A DNA stretch of 49,470 bases from an uncultured Lachnospiraceae bacterium (GTDB lineage Bacteria > Bacillota > Clostridia > Lachnospirales > Lachnospiraceae). A program made the translations under genes and the position numbers. Within the stretch, counting starts at the first letter, position 1, and the number at the start of each line of letters is the position of its first letter. The notes under the pieces are model-generated. The model saw only the letters and a program-made list of their open reading frames with translations. It searched no databases and was not told where the DNA came from. The stretch is taken from positions 1 through 49,470 of the forward strand of contig CAMNFR010000014.1 of assembly GCA_946537305.1 (NCBI GenBank). The letters run 5' to 3'. Below, one piece after another: positions 9,801 through 18,707 of the stretch.

Positions 9801-11234
9801 CTACTTAGACCCTTCTTTCTTCAACACCACCAACACGGTCTTCAACAGTATCTTAATATCCAGCCCCACACTCCAGTTCCGGATATATTCCGTATCTAGC
9901 CGCACGACTTCCTCAAAATCCGTGATGTCACTTCTTCCGCTGATCTGCCACATCCCGGTCAGGCCAGGGCGTATACGCATCCGAATGCGGTGGTGCGGGT
10001 CGTACTGTTTCCACTCATCCAATGTTGGCGGGCGTGTCCCTACCAGGCTCATATCCCCCTTTAATATATTCCAGAACTGCGGAAATTCATCTATGGAGAA
10101 GGTACGAATAAACCAGCCGATTCCCTTTTTTGTTCCGTCCGGACCGCTTCCGATAATGCGGGGGTCATGTTCCATCTTGAACATAAACCCGTCCATCTCA
10201 TTCTTGTCCATCAGTTCCTTTTTGCGCTTTTCCGCATCTTGATACATACTGCGGAATTTATAACACTTAAACACCCGGCCATTTAACCCTATCCGGGGTT
10301 GTGCAAAGAAAATCGGTCCCGGATCCGCAATATAGATCAGCGGTCCCACAAAGACCGTCAGAATCCCGCAGATCACCGTTCCCACCAGTCCTCCCAGGAT
10401 ATCCAGAAAACGTTTTTTCATCATATCCGTAGGAGTGACCAGTTTAATGCAGCTGGAAATCATGGATACACCGGCAAGTTTTTCAATGGTCTGTTCGCCC
10501 ACCAGCTTGCTGACATGGCGCACGACCACGTGCACGGTTAATCCCATCAGTTCGCATTGTTCCATTAGCTCCTGCAGGCTAGGATAGGAACGCACATTCA
10601 TAAAGATGATCTCATCCACCACATGTTCTTCTATGTAGTCCATGGCGTCATCCTTTTGATAGGCCACCACCGGAACGCCCAAAATCTGTTCCGGGCCGGG
10701 TTCCGGAAGAATGATTGCGCGGATATCAAAGTCCAGCACGCCTCTTTCCTGAAACCGCTGCAGCAGCTCTTCTGCTTCCGCCCGGGAGGCGGCCAGCACT
10801 ACTTTTCTTCCGCCTCTGTGTTCCATACTTCTGCGAACCCACTGTTTCCACAGCACTCTTTCTATATACATAAATATAATGCTGTAGATATAAAAATTGA
10901 TGATTACCATCCGGGACATGACTGAGGCATCATGCTGAAAAAAGGACACAAAAACCAAGCCGAAAACAATCAAGGTCACATGCTTAATAACACGCCATAA
11001 TTCTACCAGATACCCTCTGTAAAGAATCCCCTTGTAATTATGTGTGAGTCCTACCAGAATCAGCTGCAGCGCGCCGACCATGCACCATTTCTGCATGTAG
11101 TACCCATTCAGATCCATCTGCCCGGTCCCGAAGCGTATGGTATAGGCCAGCCAGAAAGCAAACAGCAGAAGGACCATATCCCAAAGGATAAAGTCCAGAT
11201 GCTTACTGATTTTATTTGTATTATTCTGGTACAT
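9801..11234 (-). CDS. Undecaprenyl-phosphate sugar phosphotransferase (initiating transferase)
   Basis: About 477 residues of the WbaP/WcaJ type, which loads the first sugar-1-phosphate onto undecaprenyl phosphate and starts EPS repeat-unit synthesis. The N-terminal half has about five membrane segments and a Rossmann-like region (VVLAASRAEAEELLQRF). The C-terminal catalytic domain starts at KKRFLDILGG and shows CYKFRSMYQDAEKRK, SIDEFPQFWNILKGDMSLVG, TRPPT and RPGLTGMWQISGRSD. The start at MYQNNTNK is supported by GGGGAGAGG just upstream; a longer frame of 11 extra residues is less likely. The first sugar (Glc, Gal or other) cannot be assigned. Confidence 0.93.
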   Translation of the reverse strand: MYQNNTNKISKHLDFILWDMVLLLFAFWLAYTIRFGTGQMDLNGYYMQKWCMVGALQLILVGLTHNYKGILYRGYLVELWRVIKHVTLIVFGLVFVSFFQHDASVMSRMVIINFYIYSIIFMYIERVLWKQWVRRSMEHRGGRKVVLAASRAEAEELLQRFQERGVLDFDIRAIILPEPGPEQILGVPVVAYQKDDAMDYIEEHVVDEIIFMNVRSYPSLQELMEQCELMGLTVHVVVRHVSKLVGEQTIEKLAGVSMISSCIKLVTPTDMMKKRFLDILGGLVGTVICGILTVFVGPLIYIADPGPIFFAQPRIGLNGRVFKCYKFRSMYQDAEKRKKELMDKNEMDGFMFKMEHDPRIIGSGPDGTKKGIGWFIRTFSIDEFPQFWNILKGDMSLVGTRPPTLDEWKQYDPHHRIRMRIRPGLTGMWQISGRSDITDFEEVVRLDTEYIRNWSVGLDIKILLKTVLVVLKKEGSK

Positions 11235-11308
11235 GACCTCTCCCCTGATATAGACCATCGGCAGCATTTAATATGTAGAAAAATGCTGCCGATATCTGTT
11301 TTCTATCC

Positions 11309-11917
11309 CTATTTTTTCTTTTCCAGCACAATGGCAATCACCAGCAGCACGGCTACGGCGCCAATCCCTGCAAAAGCAAACGGCACGGCATTCCGCTCCT
11401 TCTGCTCATTCATCTCTTCCGAGTGTTCCAGAAGTTCTTCCAGATTTGCCTGTGTCGCCGCCGTGGGTTCTTCGACCACGGTGGTCTCCATGGCAGCGGA
11501 TGTGGGAGGCTCCGTTTCTGCCGGGCTGCTTTCCGCCGCGCTGCTTTCTTCCTTCATCATATCCACCAGCGTCTCTGCATCGGATTTCTGCCCCTCTGCA
11601 TCATCACGCTGGCTCTTTTGAGTGGCGGCAGTAGGTTCTTCTTCATCGCCGTCATCCTCATCTTCGTCTTCTTCCTCATCCCAGCCAAAATATTCCGCCG
11701 GGGATCCGAATTCATCCCACCACTGGCCGTCCAACCAGTCGGAATAGGCCTGCCAGGCGCCGTCCTCCGTGGGCGGATAGCCGTGGGCAGAAAGCCAGGC
11801 CTTGGCTTGGTTTTTCTGTTCCTGCGTATAGGCATGAGCCGCCGGGGCAAAGGAAATAACAAGCGTCATCAGGAGCAGGCAGAGTGCCTGAATCAGCATA
11901 CGTAGGTGTTTGCGCAT
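11309..11917 (-). CDS. Secreted, membrane-anchored acidic protein of the EPS operon, unknown function
   Basis: 202 residues of unrecognised family. Seen in order: a signal peptide ending near AHAY (about residue 29); a Trp/Tyr-rich globular segment (about 30-78) with AKAWLSAHGYP, WQAYSDWLDGQWWDEF and a repeated short helix pattern; a strongly acidic run of Glu/Asp; a Ser/Thr/Ala/Glu-rich stalk; and a C-terminal membrane helix followed by EKKK (about 177-202). It therefore probably projects a small Trp-rich head from the outer membrane face on a flexible stalk. A perfect AAAGGAGG site precedes the ATG. It lies between the BY-kinase and the initiating transferase, so a role in assembly, attachment or surveillance of EPS is inferred only from position. 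Confidence 0.85.
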   Translation of the reverse strand: MRKHLRMLIQALCLLLMTLVISFAPAAHAYTQEQKNQAKAWLSAHGYPPTEDGAWQAYSDWLDGQWWDEFGSPAEYFGWDEEEDEDEDDGDEEEPTAATQKSQRDDAEGQKSDAETLVDMMKEESSAAESSPAETEPPTSAAMETTVVEEPTAATQANLEELLEHSEEMNEQKERNAVPFAFAGIGAVAVLLVIAIVLEKKK

Positions 11918-11962
11918 GTTTCTGCCCCTCCTTTCTTTGGGGTCCGGAAGCCATCCGGGAAC

Positions 11963-12709
11963 TTATGCTTTCTTCGTCGGTTCTTCTTCCTTGCTGTAAT
12001 ATTCCTTGTAATAGCTCTTCTTGTAATAGCCATAGCCATGACCACTGTAGTAACCCGGACGTCCGATATCTGCCTTGTTCAGCACCACGCCCAGCAGCCG
12101 ACAGCCGGTGGCTTCCAGTTGGCGCAGCACGCTCTGGGCAAAACGGTAGCTTACGGTGTTGCTTTGCACCAGCAGAATTGCGCCATCGCAGTGGGGGGCC
12201 ACCAGCGCTGCATCCACCACCGTTCCCAGGGGCGGCGTATCCACGATGACCATATCGTAGTTTTCCCGCAGCCAGGCCATCATTTCCCCAAACAGGCTTC
12301 CGCCCATTAGTTCCGTAGGATTGGGAGCCATAGGGCCGGTAAAGACAATGTCCAGGTTCTCCACATCCGTTTGGTACACAATGTCCTTCAATTCCGCCTG
12401 ACCGGACAGGTAGTGGCTGGTACCCTTCAGTTCCTTCTTATCAGCCGTAGTAATCTGGCGCTTGCCGACCATCACGGATTTACGCAGGTCCAGGTCCACC
12501 AGGGCCACGTGCTTGCCGTCCTCTGCGATGGAGCGGGCCAGTTCAAAGCTTACAGAGCTCTTGCCCTCGTTGGGCTGGCAGCTGGTCAGCATAACGGTGG
12601 TGATATCCGCGCCGGAAAAGCGAAGATTTGTGCGCAGGGAGTTAAAAGCCTCCCGGGTGAAATAGTCCAGTTTTTCCAGATTTTCTATGGTTACTTTTTT
12701 CTTTTCCAT
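11963..12709 (-). CDS. CpsD/EpsB-type bacterial tyrosine kinase
   Basis: 248 residues of the BY-kinase family, which controls EPS polymerisation through cycles of autophosphorylation. Walker A (SCQPNEGKSS, about residues 43-52), Walker A' (VALVDLDLR, about 68-76) and Walker B (MVIVDTPP, about 153-160) are all present. The C-terminus is a tyrosine cluster (about eleven Tyr within the last 40 residues), the usual autophosphorylation tail. It lacks its own membrane segments and needs the Wzz-like partner encoded immediately upstream; their genes overlap by one base (TAATG). The PHP phosphatase two genes upstream would reverse the modification. Confidence 0.94.
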   Translation of the reverse strand: MEKKKVTIENLEKLDYFTREAFNSLRTNLRFSGADITTVMLTSCQPNEGKSSVSFELARSIAEDGKHVALVDLDLRKSVMVGKRQITTADKKELKGTSHYLSGQAELKDIVYQTDVENLDIVFTGPMAPNPTELMGGSLFGEMMAWLRENYDMVIVDTPPLGTVVDAALVAPHCDGAILLVQSNTVSYRFAQSVLRQLEATGCRLLGVVLNKADIGRPGYYSGHGYGYYKKSYYKEYYSKEEEPTKKA

Positions 12710-13485
12710 TATGCTTTGCCGCCTTTCCCGCGGGTCGCCGCAAGCCGTTCTTTTCTGGCGCGCAGCACACTGCGGATGCCGCGCTCGTTCCGCTTTTCGC
12801 CCTCCCGCAGTGGGATGACGGCCAGCGTGTTCACGCCCAGATACTTCTCCACATCCTCTTCGGTCTTGATGGTATCATCCAGCAAGTACAGAATCAGATA
12901 GACGCCCATAAAGGCGATCAGCATCAGCAGTCCGCCAATGGCGGTGTTCTTCTTCAGACTGGGGCCGACCTTCTTTTCTGCCACCACAGCCTGTTCCACA
13001 ATGCTGGGCTGGTCTTGCTTCATAATGGCCGCAATCTGATCTCTGGTGACCTCCGCAAATTCATTAGCCATGTCACAGGCCTCTTGCGGGTCTGTGCTGG
13101 TAATGGTAATATTCAGGAATCGGGTGGACGTAGGGTTCACCACGTTCATCATTTTCAAGGTATGTTCGTAGCTGTAGTCGTTGCCCAGATTGGCATTCAC
13201 CGTTTCCACCACCGGCCGGCTTTTGATCAGTTCCACGTAGTCGTTGGTCAGGTTGGAGGAAAGCTGCAGCTCCGAAAAGTCAATAGCCCCCTTGTTGCTG
13301 GAAAACACATACAGCTTACTGGTGGAAGCAAAGGTGGGTGCAATCAGAAAGTGCGTAACAGCCGCTGAAACCAGGGCTCCCAGAACCAGGGCCAACAGCA
13401 AAATCCATTTCTTGCTCCAGTAATAGAAAAAGAGATCAAGAAGATCAATTTCCTGCTCTTCTTCATTGATGGGATTCATATTCAT
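12709..13485 (-). CDS. Wzz/CpsC-type polysaccharide co-polymerase
   Basis: 258 residues with the layout of Gram-positive chain-length regulators: a short cytoplasmic N-terminus (EEEQEIDLLDLFFYYWSKKW), a first membrane helix (about 30-52), an extracellular domain containing PTSTRFLNITITSTDPQEAC, and a second membrane helix (about 180-200) followed by a basic cytoplasmic tail. It activates the tyrosine kinase and regulates EPS length and export. The ATG has AAGGAGA 6 nt upstream. It is coupled to the kinase gene by a one-base overlap. Confidence 0.92.
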   Translation of the reverse strand: MNMNPINEEEQEIDLLDLFFYYWSKKWILLLALVLGALVSAAVTHFLIAPTFASTSKLYVFSSNKGAIDFSELQLSSNLTNDYVELIKSRPVVETVNANLGNDYSYEHTLKMMNVVNPTSTRFLNITITSTDPQEACDMANEFAEVTRDQIAAIMKQDQPSIVEQAVVAEKKVGPSLKKNTAIGGLLMLIAFMGVYLILYLLDDTIKTEEDVEKYLGVNTLAVIPLREGEKRNERGIRSVLRARKERLAATRGKGGKA

Positions 13486-13530
13486 GCGTATTCTCCTTAT
13501 CCGTTTCTTCCCGAACGTAATTCTTTCGTT

Positions 13531-14256
13531 TTACTGTATTCGTTTCCCCGCTACAAGATCATAAGCATTTTCCCACGCCAGGCGGGGCAACTGATCTGCC
13601 GTCATACTTTTGGATAGCTTTGCAATAGCTTCCTTCATCGTTACGGGGCGCCGCTCCGGATGGTGTGCGTCACTTCCCAAAAAAGAAATCAGCCCCTGCG
13701 CGGCCATGGTCCGCCAGAACTTGCTTCTTCTGTCAAAGAAACCTCCCGTCATGGTATGACTATTCACTTGTAATAGTGCTCCCATATCCCGCAGGTTCTG
13801 CAGCGCCGCCACATCCCCGAAAAAGACTTCTATGCGTTCCACATGGGCGATGACCGGCCGCCAGCCGGCTTCCGTGAGGCGCCGCAGCCCCTTAAATACG
13901 TTTTCGCGTGATTCTGCCGGATGAAATTCCGTAAGCACATAGCGGCTGCCTGCCAGCGGCAGGGCCAGCCCTTCCTCCAGGTCATCCGCAATGCGGTCCC
14001 GGTAGAAGACCTCGTTGCCCAGGTACAGGCGGATCTGAGGTGCTTCCGTTTCCGCCAGTTCCTGCAGGCGTGCGAATTGCTCTTTGACCAGCGGTATTTT
14101 CTTTTCCGAATGCCCCGGATAGTTGTGGGGCGTTGCAATCATCAGGGTGATGCCCTCTGCCGCCGCCTGATGCAGAAGACGCACGCTCATCTCCTCATTC
14201 CGGGAGCCGTCGTCCACCCCCGGGACCAGATGATTATGGATATCCGCATAGTCCAT
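13531..14256 (-). CDS. CpsB/YwqE-type PHP-family protein-tyrosine phosphatase
   Basis: 241 residues of the metal-dependent PHP phosphatase family that dephosphorylates the EPS tyrosine kinase. Metal-binding motifs are DIHNHLVPGVDDGSR at residues 5-19, a Glu in LGNEVFY (about 80), IAHVERI (about 138) and GSDAHH (about 195). An AGGAGA site lies just ahead of the ATG. It is the first gene of the EPS operon in this window, in the usual phosphatase-co-polymerase-kinase order. The 180 nt upstream hold a strong palindrome and the end of an unrelated gene. Confidence 0.93.
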   Translation of the reverse strand: MDYADIHNHLVPGVDDGSRNEEMSVRLLHQAAAEGITLMIATPHNYPGHSEKKIPLVKEQFARLQELAETEAPQIRLYLGNEVFYRDRIADDLEEGLALPLAGSRYVLTEFHPAESRENVFKGLRRLTEAGWRPVIAHVERIEVFFGDVAALQNLRDMGALLQVNSHTMTGGFFDRRSKFWRTMAAQGLISFLGSDAHHPERRPVTMKEAIAKLSKSMTADQLPRLAWENAYDLVAGKRIQ

Positions 14257-14294
14257 GATACGTTCTCCTGTGTTTTTCAGGTCGTTTTCTGATG

Positions 14295-14339
14295 GTTTTT
14301 TGTAACGAGCCGTTGCAGCAACGGCGCTTTACAAAAAAC
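14295..14339 (-). promoter_or_regulatory. Interrupted palindrome in the EPS operon leader
   Basis: Outer arms of 11 nt (GTTTTTTGTAA and TTACAAAAAAC) enclose inner 7-nt arms (GCCGTTG/CAACGGC) separated by a symmetric 3-by-3 mismatch and a 3-nt loop. It lies about 40 nt upstream of the first EPS gene and downstream of the lysine-rich protein gene. It could be a terminator in either direction (T-rich arms), or an attenuator/antitermination target in the EPS leader. The arms are seen; the role is inferred. Confidence 0.6.
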
Positions 14340-14383
14340 TATCAAAATTACCATAAGTTTGGGGATTCCCCTTTTCCCTCAAA

Positions 14384-14410
14384 CACCCCAGGCCGATGGG
14401 GTCTGGGGTG
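14384..14410 (-). terminator. Probable terminator hairpin of the lysine-rich protein gene
   Basis: Perfect 8-nt arms CACCCCAG/CTGGGGTG with an 11-nt loop lie about 27 nt after the stop codon. The T-run that follows on the minus strand is short (TTT), so termination may be partial and let transcription pass into the EPS operon. Confidence 0.55.
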
Positions 14411-14436
14411 CTTGTAAATATAGGCAAAACTAAAAT

Positions 14437-15072
14437 TTATTTATACTGAGCCTTGGTGATCTTGAAGTAAGGCAGTGCGCTCTGGGCGACCAACTTCTTG
14501 TTGACCTCGGATACGCCAAAACGGGCAACCTGGTTCTTCTTCCAGTTCTTGGTATCGCCGTTCAGCAGACGGAAGCTGGCGCTCTTCTTAGCATTGTCGA
14601 ACAGCAGAGTCAGCTTGGTACCAGCGACCTTGCTGGTCAGCAGGAACTGCTTGGAAGATTTCTTCTTTACGGTGAACTGCTTGCTGATGATGGTCTTACC
14701 GCTGTTGGTAACAGTGAAGGAACCGCTCTTCTTGTTGATCTTCAGGGTAGCTTTCGATTTCTTGTCGGTGCTCTTATAGCTGATGGTGGTGGTCTTCTTC
14801 TTGGTCAGAGCCTTCTTCAGCTTGGCAACGTCGGATTTCACTTTGGACTTCTTGAAGGTCACGGTAGCCGTGGTACCCTCCGCATCAAAGGTCAGCTTAA
14901 TCTTAGAAGCCTTCTTGCCTGCGTAGTAAGCCTTGTAGGGATCCTGTTTGTACTTTTTCAGGCTCATCTTCTTCCAGCTTGCAGCCTGTACCGGGGCAGC
15001 AGCGCCGACGGCCAGAACAGCCAGAACCAGAGTAGCCAGAACAGCGATGATCCCTTTCTTCATCGTTTTCAT
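14437..15072 (-). CDS. Lysine-rich secreted protein, unknown function
   Basis: 211 residues with an N-terminal signal peptide (MKTMKKG, a hydrophobic run, then a cleavage site near VQAAS about residue 31). I count about 48 lysines, so the mature protein is very basic. Alternating strand patterns (SKIKLTFDAEGTTATVTF, SKATLKINKKSGSFTVT, GTKLTLLFDNAKKSASFRLL) suggest a beta-sandwich or repeat fold. I do not recognise a family. AGGAGG precedes the first of two nearby ATGs. It has its own promoter and a downstream hairpin, so it is monocistronic, next to the EPS operon. A charge-based contact with acidic EPS or teichoic acids is only a guess. Confidence 0.85.
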   Translation of the reverse strand: MKTMKKGIIAVLATLVLAVLAVGAAAPVQAASWKKMSLKKYKQDPYKAYYAGKKASKIKLTFDAEGTTATVTFKKSKVKSDVAKLKKALTKKKTTTISYKSTDKKSKATLKINKKSGSFTVTNSGKTIISKQFTVKKKSSKQFLLTSKVAGTKLTLLFDNAKKSASFRLLNGDTKNWKKNQVARFGVSEVNKKLVAQSALPYFKITKAQYK

Positions 15073-15136
15073 GGTGGTTGTCCTCCTTCTTTAGGTTGAT
15101 TAATTTTCTGTGGTCTATCGCCACATCCAAGAAACA

Positions 15137-15175
15137 ATTTTATCACTTTTATAGCACATGTCAAGCTAACATGTG
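15137..15175 (-). promoter_or_regulatory. Promoter of the lysine-rich protein gene with overlapping palindrome
   Basis: On the minus strand a consensus TTGACA (15164-15159) and TAAAAT (15142-15137) are 16 nt apart, about 65 nt ahead of the start codon. A perfect inverted repeat CACATGT-N7-ACATGTG (15155-15175) overlaps the -35 box, a suitable place for a repressor or activator site. Both elements are read directly; regulation is inferred. Confidence 0.65.
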
Positions 15176-15285
15176 TGTCTAATTTTACTATTTTCATGCA
15201 GATTTCAGCGAGCTTTCAGCGGGCTGTTGTTTTCTTTCGCCCGTTTGCATTCCCTTATCATGTGCTTTTTACGTTAATTTACAAA

Positions 15286-15314
15286 GGAGCGGACACCATA
15301 TCTGGTGCCGCTCC
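15286..15314 (-). terminator. Terminator-like hairpin after transketolase
   Basis: A long stem, GGAGCGG plus CACCA pairing with TGGTG plus CCGCTCC (one bulged base, 4-nt loop), lies about 25 nt after the transketolase stop and is followed on the minus strand by only TTT. The stem is strong and the T-run short. Confidence 0.65.
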
Positions 15315-15339
15315 TCCATGAAAAAGGATTTACATAATT

Positions 15340-17328
15340 TTATGCTTCCAGCACCTTTCTCGCTACATCTGCCACATTTTCTGCGGTAAAGCCGAAGTAA
15401 GGGAACAGTTTGCTGTACGGAGCGGAGGCACCAAAGCCGGTCATGCCTACCACGGCACCGTCCAGGCCGGTGTAACGCTCCCAGCCGAAGGTGCTCAAGG
15501 CTTCCACGGCCACACGGGCGCGCACGGCCTTCGGCAGGACTGCTTCCTTATACTCCTCGCTCTGCTGCTCGAACAGGTCCAGGCAGGGCATGCTGACCAC
15601 GCGCACGGCGCGGCCCTCTTCCGCCAGAAGCTTCTTCGCTTCTACGGCTACGGAAACTTCGGAGCCACTGGCCATCAGAATGATCTCCGGCGTGCCTTCG
15701 CAGTCATCTACCACGTAGCCGCCCTTTACGGCGTCCTTGCTGCTGCCGGGCAGCTGAGGCAGGTTCTGTCTGGTGAGGGCAATGGCGGTGGGCGCATCCT
15801 GCGCGGTGGCAGCCACATACCAGGCTGCAGCCGTTTCGGTGGCATCCGCCGGGCGGAATACATTTACGTTCGGGGTGGCGCGCAGCATGGCCATCTGCTC
15901 GATGGGCTCATGCGTGGGGCCGTCTTCGCCTACGCCGATGGAATCATGCGTGAACACATAGGTCACCGGCAGCTTCATAAGAGCCGCCAGACGCAGCATG
16001 GGCTTGGTGTAGTCACTGAATACGAAGAAGGTGGCCACATAGGGGCGCAGGCCGGAAAGTGCCAGGCCGTTGCCGATGGCAGCCATGCCGAGCTCGCGTA
16101 CGCCGAAGTGCAGGTTGCGGCCGGCGTAATCTGCGGCGGAGAAATCGCCTTCATTCTTCATGAGGGTCTTATTGGAGGGTGCCAGATCGGCGGAACCGCC
16201 GATGAGGCCGGGCACGGCATCCTTCAGGCGCTGAATCATGGTGCCGGACAGAGCACGGGTGGCCTGAGGCTTGTCCTCGTACGCCCAGAAATCCGGGTCG
16301 TCCCACAGCTTCTTGGCGATGTCCTTATCAAAGACCTGCTGCCACTGCGCAGCCAGCTCCGGATAGGCTTTCTCCCACTCTGCGAAAAGCTTTTCCCAGG
16401 CCTGTTCGGGGGCTGCCTTGGCGGCTGCCAGGGCCTTGTAGTTGTCATAGACATCCTGCGGCACAAAGAAGGGCTCGTGGCTCTCCCAGCCCAGAAAATC
16501 CTTCATAGCGATGATGTTGTCATCTCCCAGAGGCTCGCCGTGAGCGCTGGCCTTGCCCTGCTTTTCCGGGCAGCCGTAGCCAATCTGGGTGTGCACGGTG
16601 ATCAGCGTAGGACGGGTGGTATCCGCCTTGGCTTCCTCAATAGCGGCTCCGATGGCTGCCAGATCGTTGCCATCTGCCACATCCAGCAGCTGGAAACCGA
16701 AGCCTTCGAAACGCTTCTGCACGTTTTCGGTGAAGGCGATGTCCGTGCTGCCCTCTATGGAGATGCAGTTGGAATCATAGAAAACGATCAGCTTGCCCAG
16801 CTTCAGGGTGCCGGCCAGGGACATAACTTCCGAGGAGATGCCCTCCATCATGCAGCCGTCACCGCCCAGCACGTAGGTGTAGTGATCCACCACGGGGTAG
16901 CCTTCCTTGTTAAAGCGGGCTGCCAGGTGTGCTTCCGCCATAGCCATACCCACAGCCATGCCCATGCCGGCGCCCAGCGGGCCGGTGGTGGCTTCTACGC
17001 CGGCGGTGTGGCCGTATTCCGGATGACCGGGCGTAAGGGAACCCAACTGACGGAACTGCTTCAGATCGTCCAGGGAAAGATTCCCGCAGCCGAACAGATG
17101 CAGCAGGGAGTACAGCAGTGCGGAGCCGTGGCCGCCGGAAAGGATGAACCGGTCGCGGTTGGGCCAGGTAGGATCTGCCGGGTTAAAGTTCAGATGATGC
17201 GCCCACAGCTCATAGGCCATTGCGGCAGCGCCCAGCGGCAGACCCGGATGACCGGACTTCGCCTTCTGGATCATGTCAGCGGAAAGAACGCGGATCGCAT
17301 TAACAGACTTCTGATCGATGTTATTCAT
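15340..17328 (-). CDS. tkt: Transketolase
   Basis: About 662 residues, normal for full-length bacterial transketolase, which moves two-carbon units between pentose-phosphate pathway sugars using thiamine diphosphate and Mg. Seen: [11 protein letters not shown] near the N-terminus, the cofactor motif [19 protein letters not shown] with DSNCIS (about residues 155-190), the pyrimidine-domain region [18 protein letters not shown] and [20 protein letters not shown] chose the ATG preceded by AGGAGG 5 nt away; a longer frame would add 41 residues of low-complexity sequence. It stands alone, with a terminator-like hairpin behind it. Confidence 0.97.
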   Translation of the reverse strand: MNNIDQKSVNAIRVLSADMIQKAKSGHPGLPLGAAAMAYELWAHHLNFNPADPTWPNRDRFILSGGHGSALLYSLLHLFGCGNLSLDDLKQFRQLGSLTPGHPEYGHTAGVEATTGPLGAGMGMAVGMAMAEAHLAARFNKEGYPVVDHYTYVLGGDGCMMEGISSEVMSLAGTLKLGKLIVFYDSNCISIEGSTDIAFTENVQKRFEGFGFQLLDVADGNDLAAIGAAIEEAKADTTRPTLITVHTQIGYGCPEKQGKASAHGEPLGDDNIIAMKDFLGWESHEPFFVPQDVYDNYKALAAAKAAPEQAWEKLFAEWEKAYPELAAQWQQVFDKDIAKKLWDDPDFWAYEDKPQATRALSGTMIQRLKDAVPGLIGGSADLAPSNKTLMKNEGDFSAADYAGRNLHFGVRELGMAAIGNGLALSGLRPYVATFFVFSDYTKPMLRLAALMKLPVTYVFTHDSIGVGEDGPTHEPIEQMAMLRATPNVNVFRPADATETAAAWYVAATAQDAPTAIALTRQNLPQLPGSSKDAVKGGYVVDDCEGTPEIILMASGSEVSVAVEAKKLLAEEGRAVRVVSMPCLDLFEQQSEEYKEAVLPKAVRARVAVEALSTFGWERYTGLDGAVVGMTGFGASAPYSKLFPYFGFTAENVADVARKVLEA

Positions 17329-17552
17329 AAGACCTCCTAGGAATATGGTGTAGTTGATCGGTTTGTCTTGGTTGTGTTTTGGTTGTGTTTTGTGTTTTGT
17401 TATCTTCCGGTTGTACGCAGTAACGATAACATATTTTAAGATATGCTTCAAGGACTTTCCTTGAGAGATTTATGGAAGAAATTTGTGGTGGAGGGAAGAA
17501 AAACCTTTGGGAGAAGGGGTTTATAGGGACTTTTTATAAGGTTTGGCTCTTC

Positions 17553-18512
17553 TTAGACAATCAGGAACCGGATGGCTGCGAACAGCGCCAGGTGCAGGGG
17601 ATAGAAGGCGTAGAAGAACCACTTGGGCATGTGCATATTCCCCTTTTCTCCGCTGTAGCGAAGGATCAGGGCTAGGTCACAGACGGCTACTGCCTCGAAG
17701 GAATTCTTCAGGATCAGAGGAATCAAAATGGCAGCCAGGACCCATACATGGCGGGTGGTGGCGGGAAGGTATGCACCGACTGTTGCCGCGGAACCCGGTA
17801 AGGTTTCGGTGGAGTCAGGCACGTTTGAGGCGGCGTCTGGTGCGGTTTCAGCAGAGTCAGGTGCAGTTTCCTTGAAGTCTGGTGTGGTTTCGCGTCGGGG
17901 AAGCTTCCCGCTCCGCAGCGCCCGGGATACCAGATAGCCCATGGAGATGGCGACAACGCCGGAGACTCGGTAGTCTGTGCAAAGTTCATCGGATAACAGG
18001 GCGAGTGCGCTTACAATGACCGCGCAGGCTGCAACACACACTATTCCGCGGAGAATTCTACCGGAAGACCTTCCTTCCCACACCTTCGTGATTACCCATT
18101 CCATACAGATCATGGCGATCATGCCCAGCACGAGTGTGAAGAATACGTTCTGGTAATTCATGATATAAAAGATACCCGCATCCAGTTCATCCCGGCGCAC
18201 AAAGAAGGCCAGGTCGAAGGGGATTTCGGAGATGGCGGCGAACAGCAGCAGGCGGCCCAGGTAGCGCGCGCGGCTGTGGGTATAGAAGAAGCCTTCAATT
18301 AAGAGGAATATGAACAGCGGGAAGGCCAGCCGGCCGACGGCGCGGATCCAGTAATCAATCTGTTTCACGAGCGCCAGCCGTTCCGCGGGCATATACTGGT
18401 AATTGGTCTCGATCAGGGAGGCCCCTATGTGATCGATAAACATGGTGATGATGGCAATCCATTTCAGATGTGCTGAGGATAAATATTTTCTGTCCATTTC
18501 GATTCTACCCAT
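17553..18512 (-). CDS. TraX family membrane protein
   Basis: About 319 residues with roughly eight membrane segments. The N-terminus (SSAHLKWIAIITMFIDHIGA, then RAVGRLAFPLFIFLLIEGF) and C-terminus (YAFYPLHLALFAAIRFLIV) match the TraX family, whose founder N-acetylates F-pilin; most chromosomal homologues have unknown substrates, perhaps as acyltransferases. Between two membrane segments (about residues 200-245) is a Pro/Thr/Ser/Ala-rich insert of degenerate repeats around the motif APDSAET. The ATG with GGGAAG 8-9 nt upstream is chosen; a GTG 8 codons earlier is possible. It is divergent from the Na/Pi transporter. Confidence 0.85.
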   Translation of the reverse strand: MGRIEMDRKYLSSAHLKWIAIITMFIDHIGASLIETNYQYMPAERLALVKQIDYWIRAVGRLAFPLFIFLLIEGFFYTHSRARYLGRLLLFAAISEIPFDLAFFVRRDELDAGIFYIMNYQNVFFTLVLGMIAMICMEWVITKVWEGRSSGRILRGIVCVAACAVIVSALALLSDELCTDYRVSGVVAISMGYLVSRALRSGKLPRRETTPDFKETAPDSAETAPDAASNVPDSTETLPGSAATVGAYLPATTRHVWVLAAILIPLILKNSFEAVAVCDLALILRYSGEKGNMHMPKWFFYAFYPLHLALFAAIRFLIV

Positions 18513-18707
18513 TCCAATTTCTTCCCGTTTTTTCACGCTTTTTGTGTGGCTTTCACGTACAGCCCATTGTCAACCAAATGATTATATGATACAATTTTTT
18601 CGTTTTCGGGTTTTATTAGATTATCCAATATCATAGCACATTTTACAGAAAATGTAACCATTCTGAATGCGTTGCAAAAAGTATTTAGAGGGATTAGAGG
18701 GGGAAAT

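Noticed and set aside
15910..17340. Long plus-strand frame opposite transketolase
   Set aside because: It is the antisense of a clear transketolase gene; codon bias keeps the opposite frame open. The same holds for long frames opposite the M16 peptidase, cysteine desulfurase and dnaK.
17329..17552. Regulatory RNA or small gene ahead of transketolase
   Set aside because: Only TTGTGTTTTG-type simple repeats, a small CAAGG/CCTTG stem and a weak promoter-like pair are seen; nothing specific enough to call.
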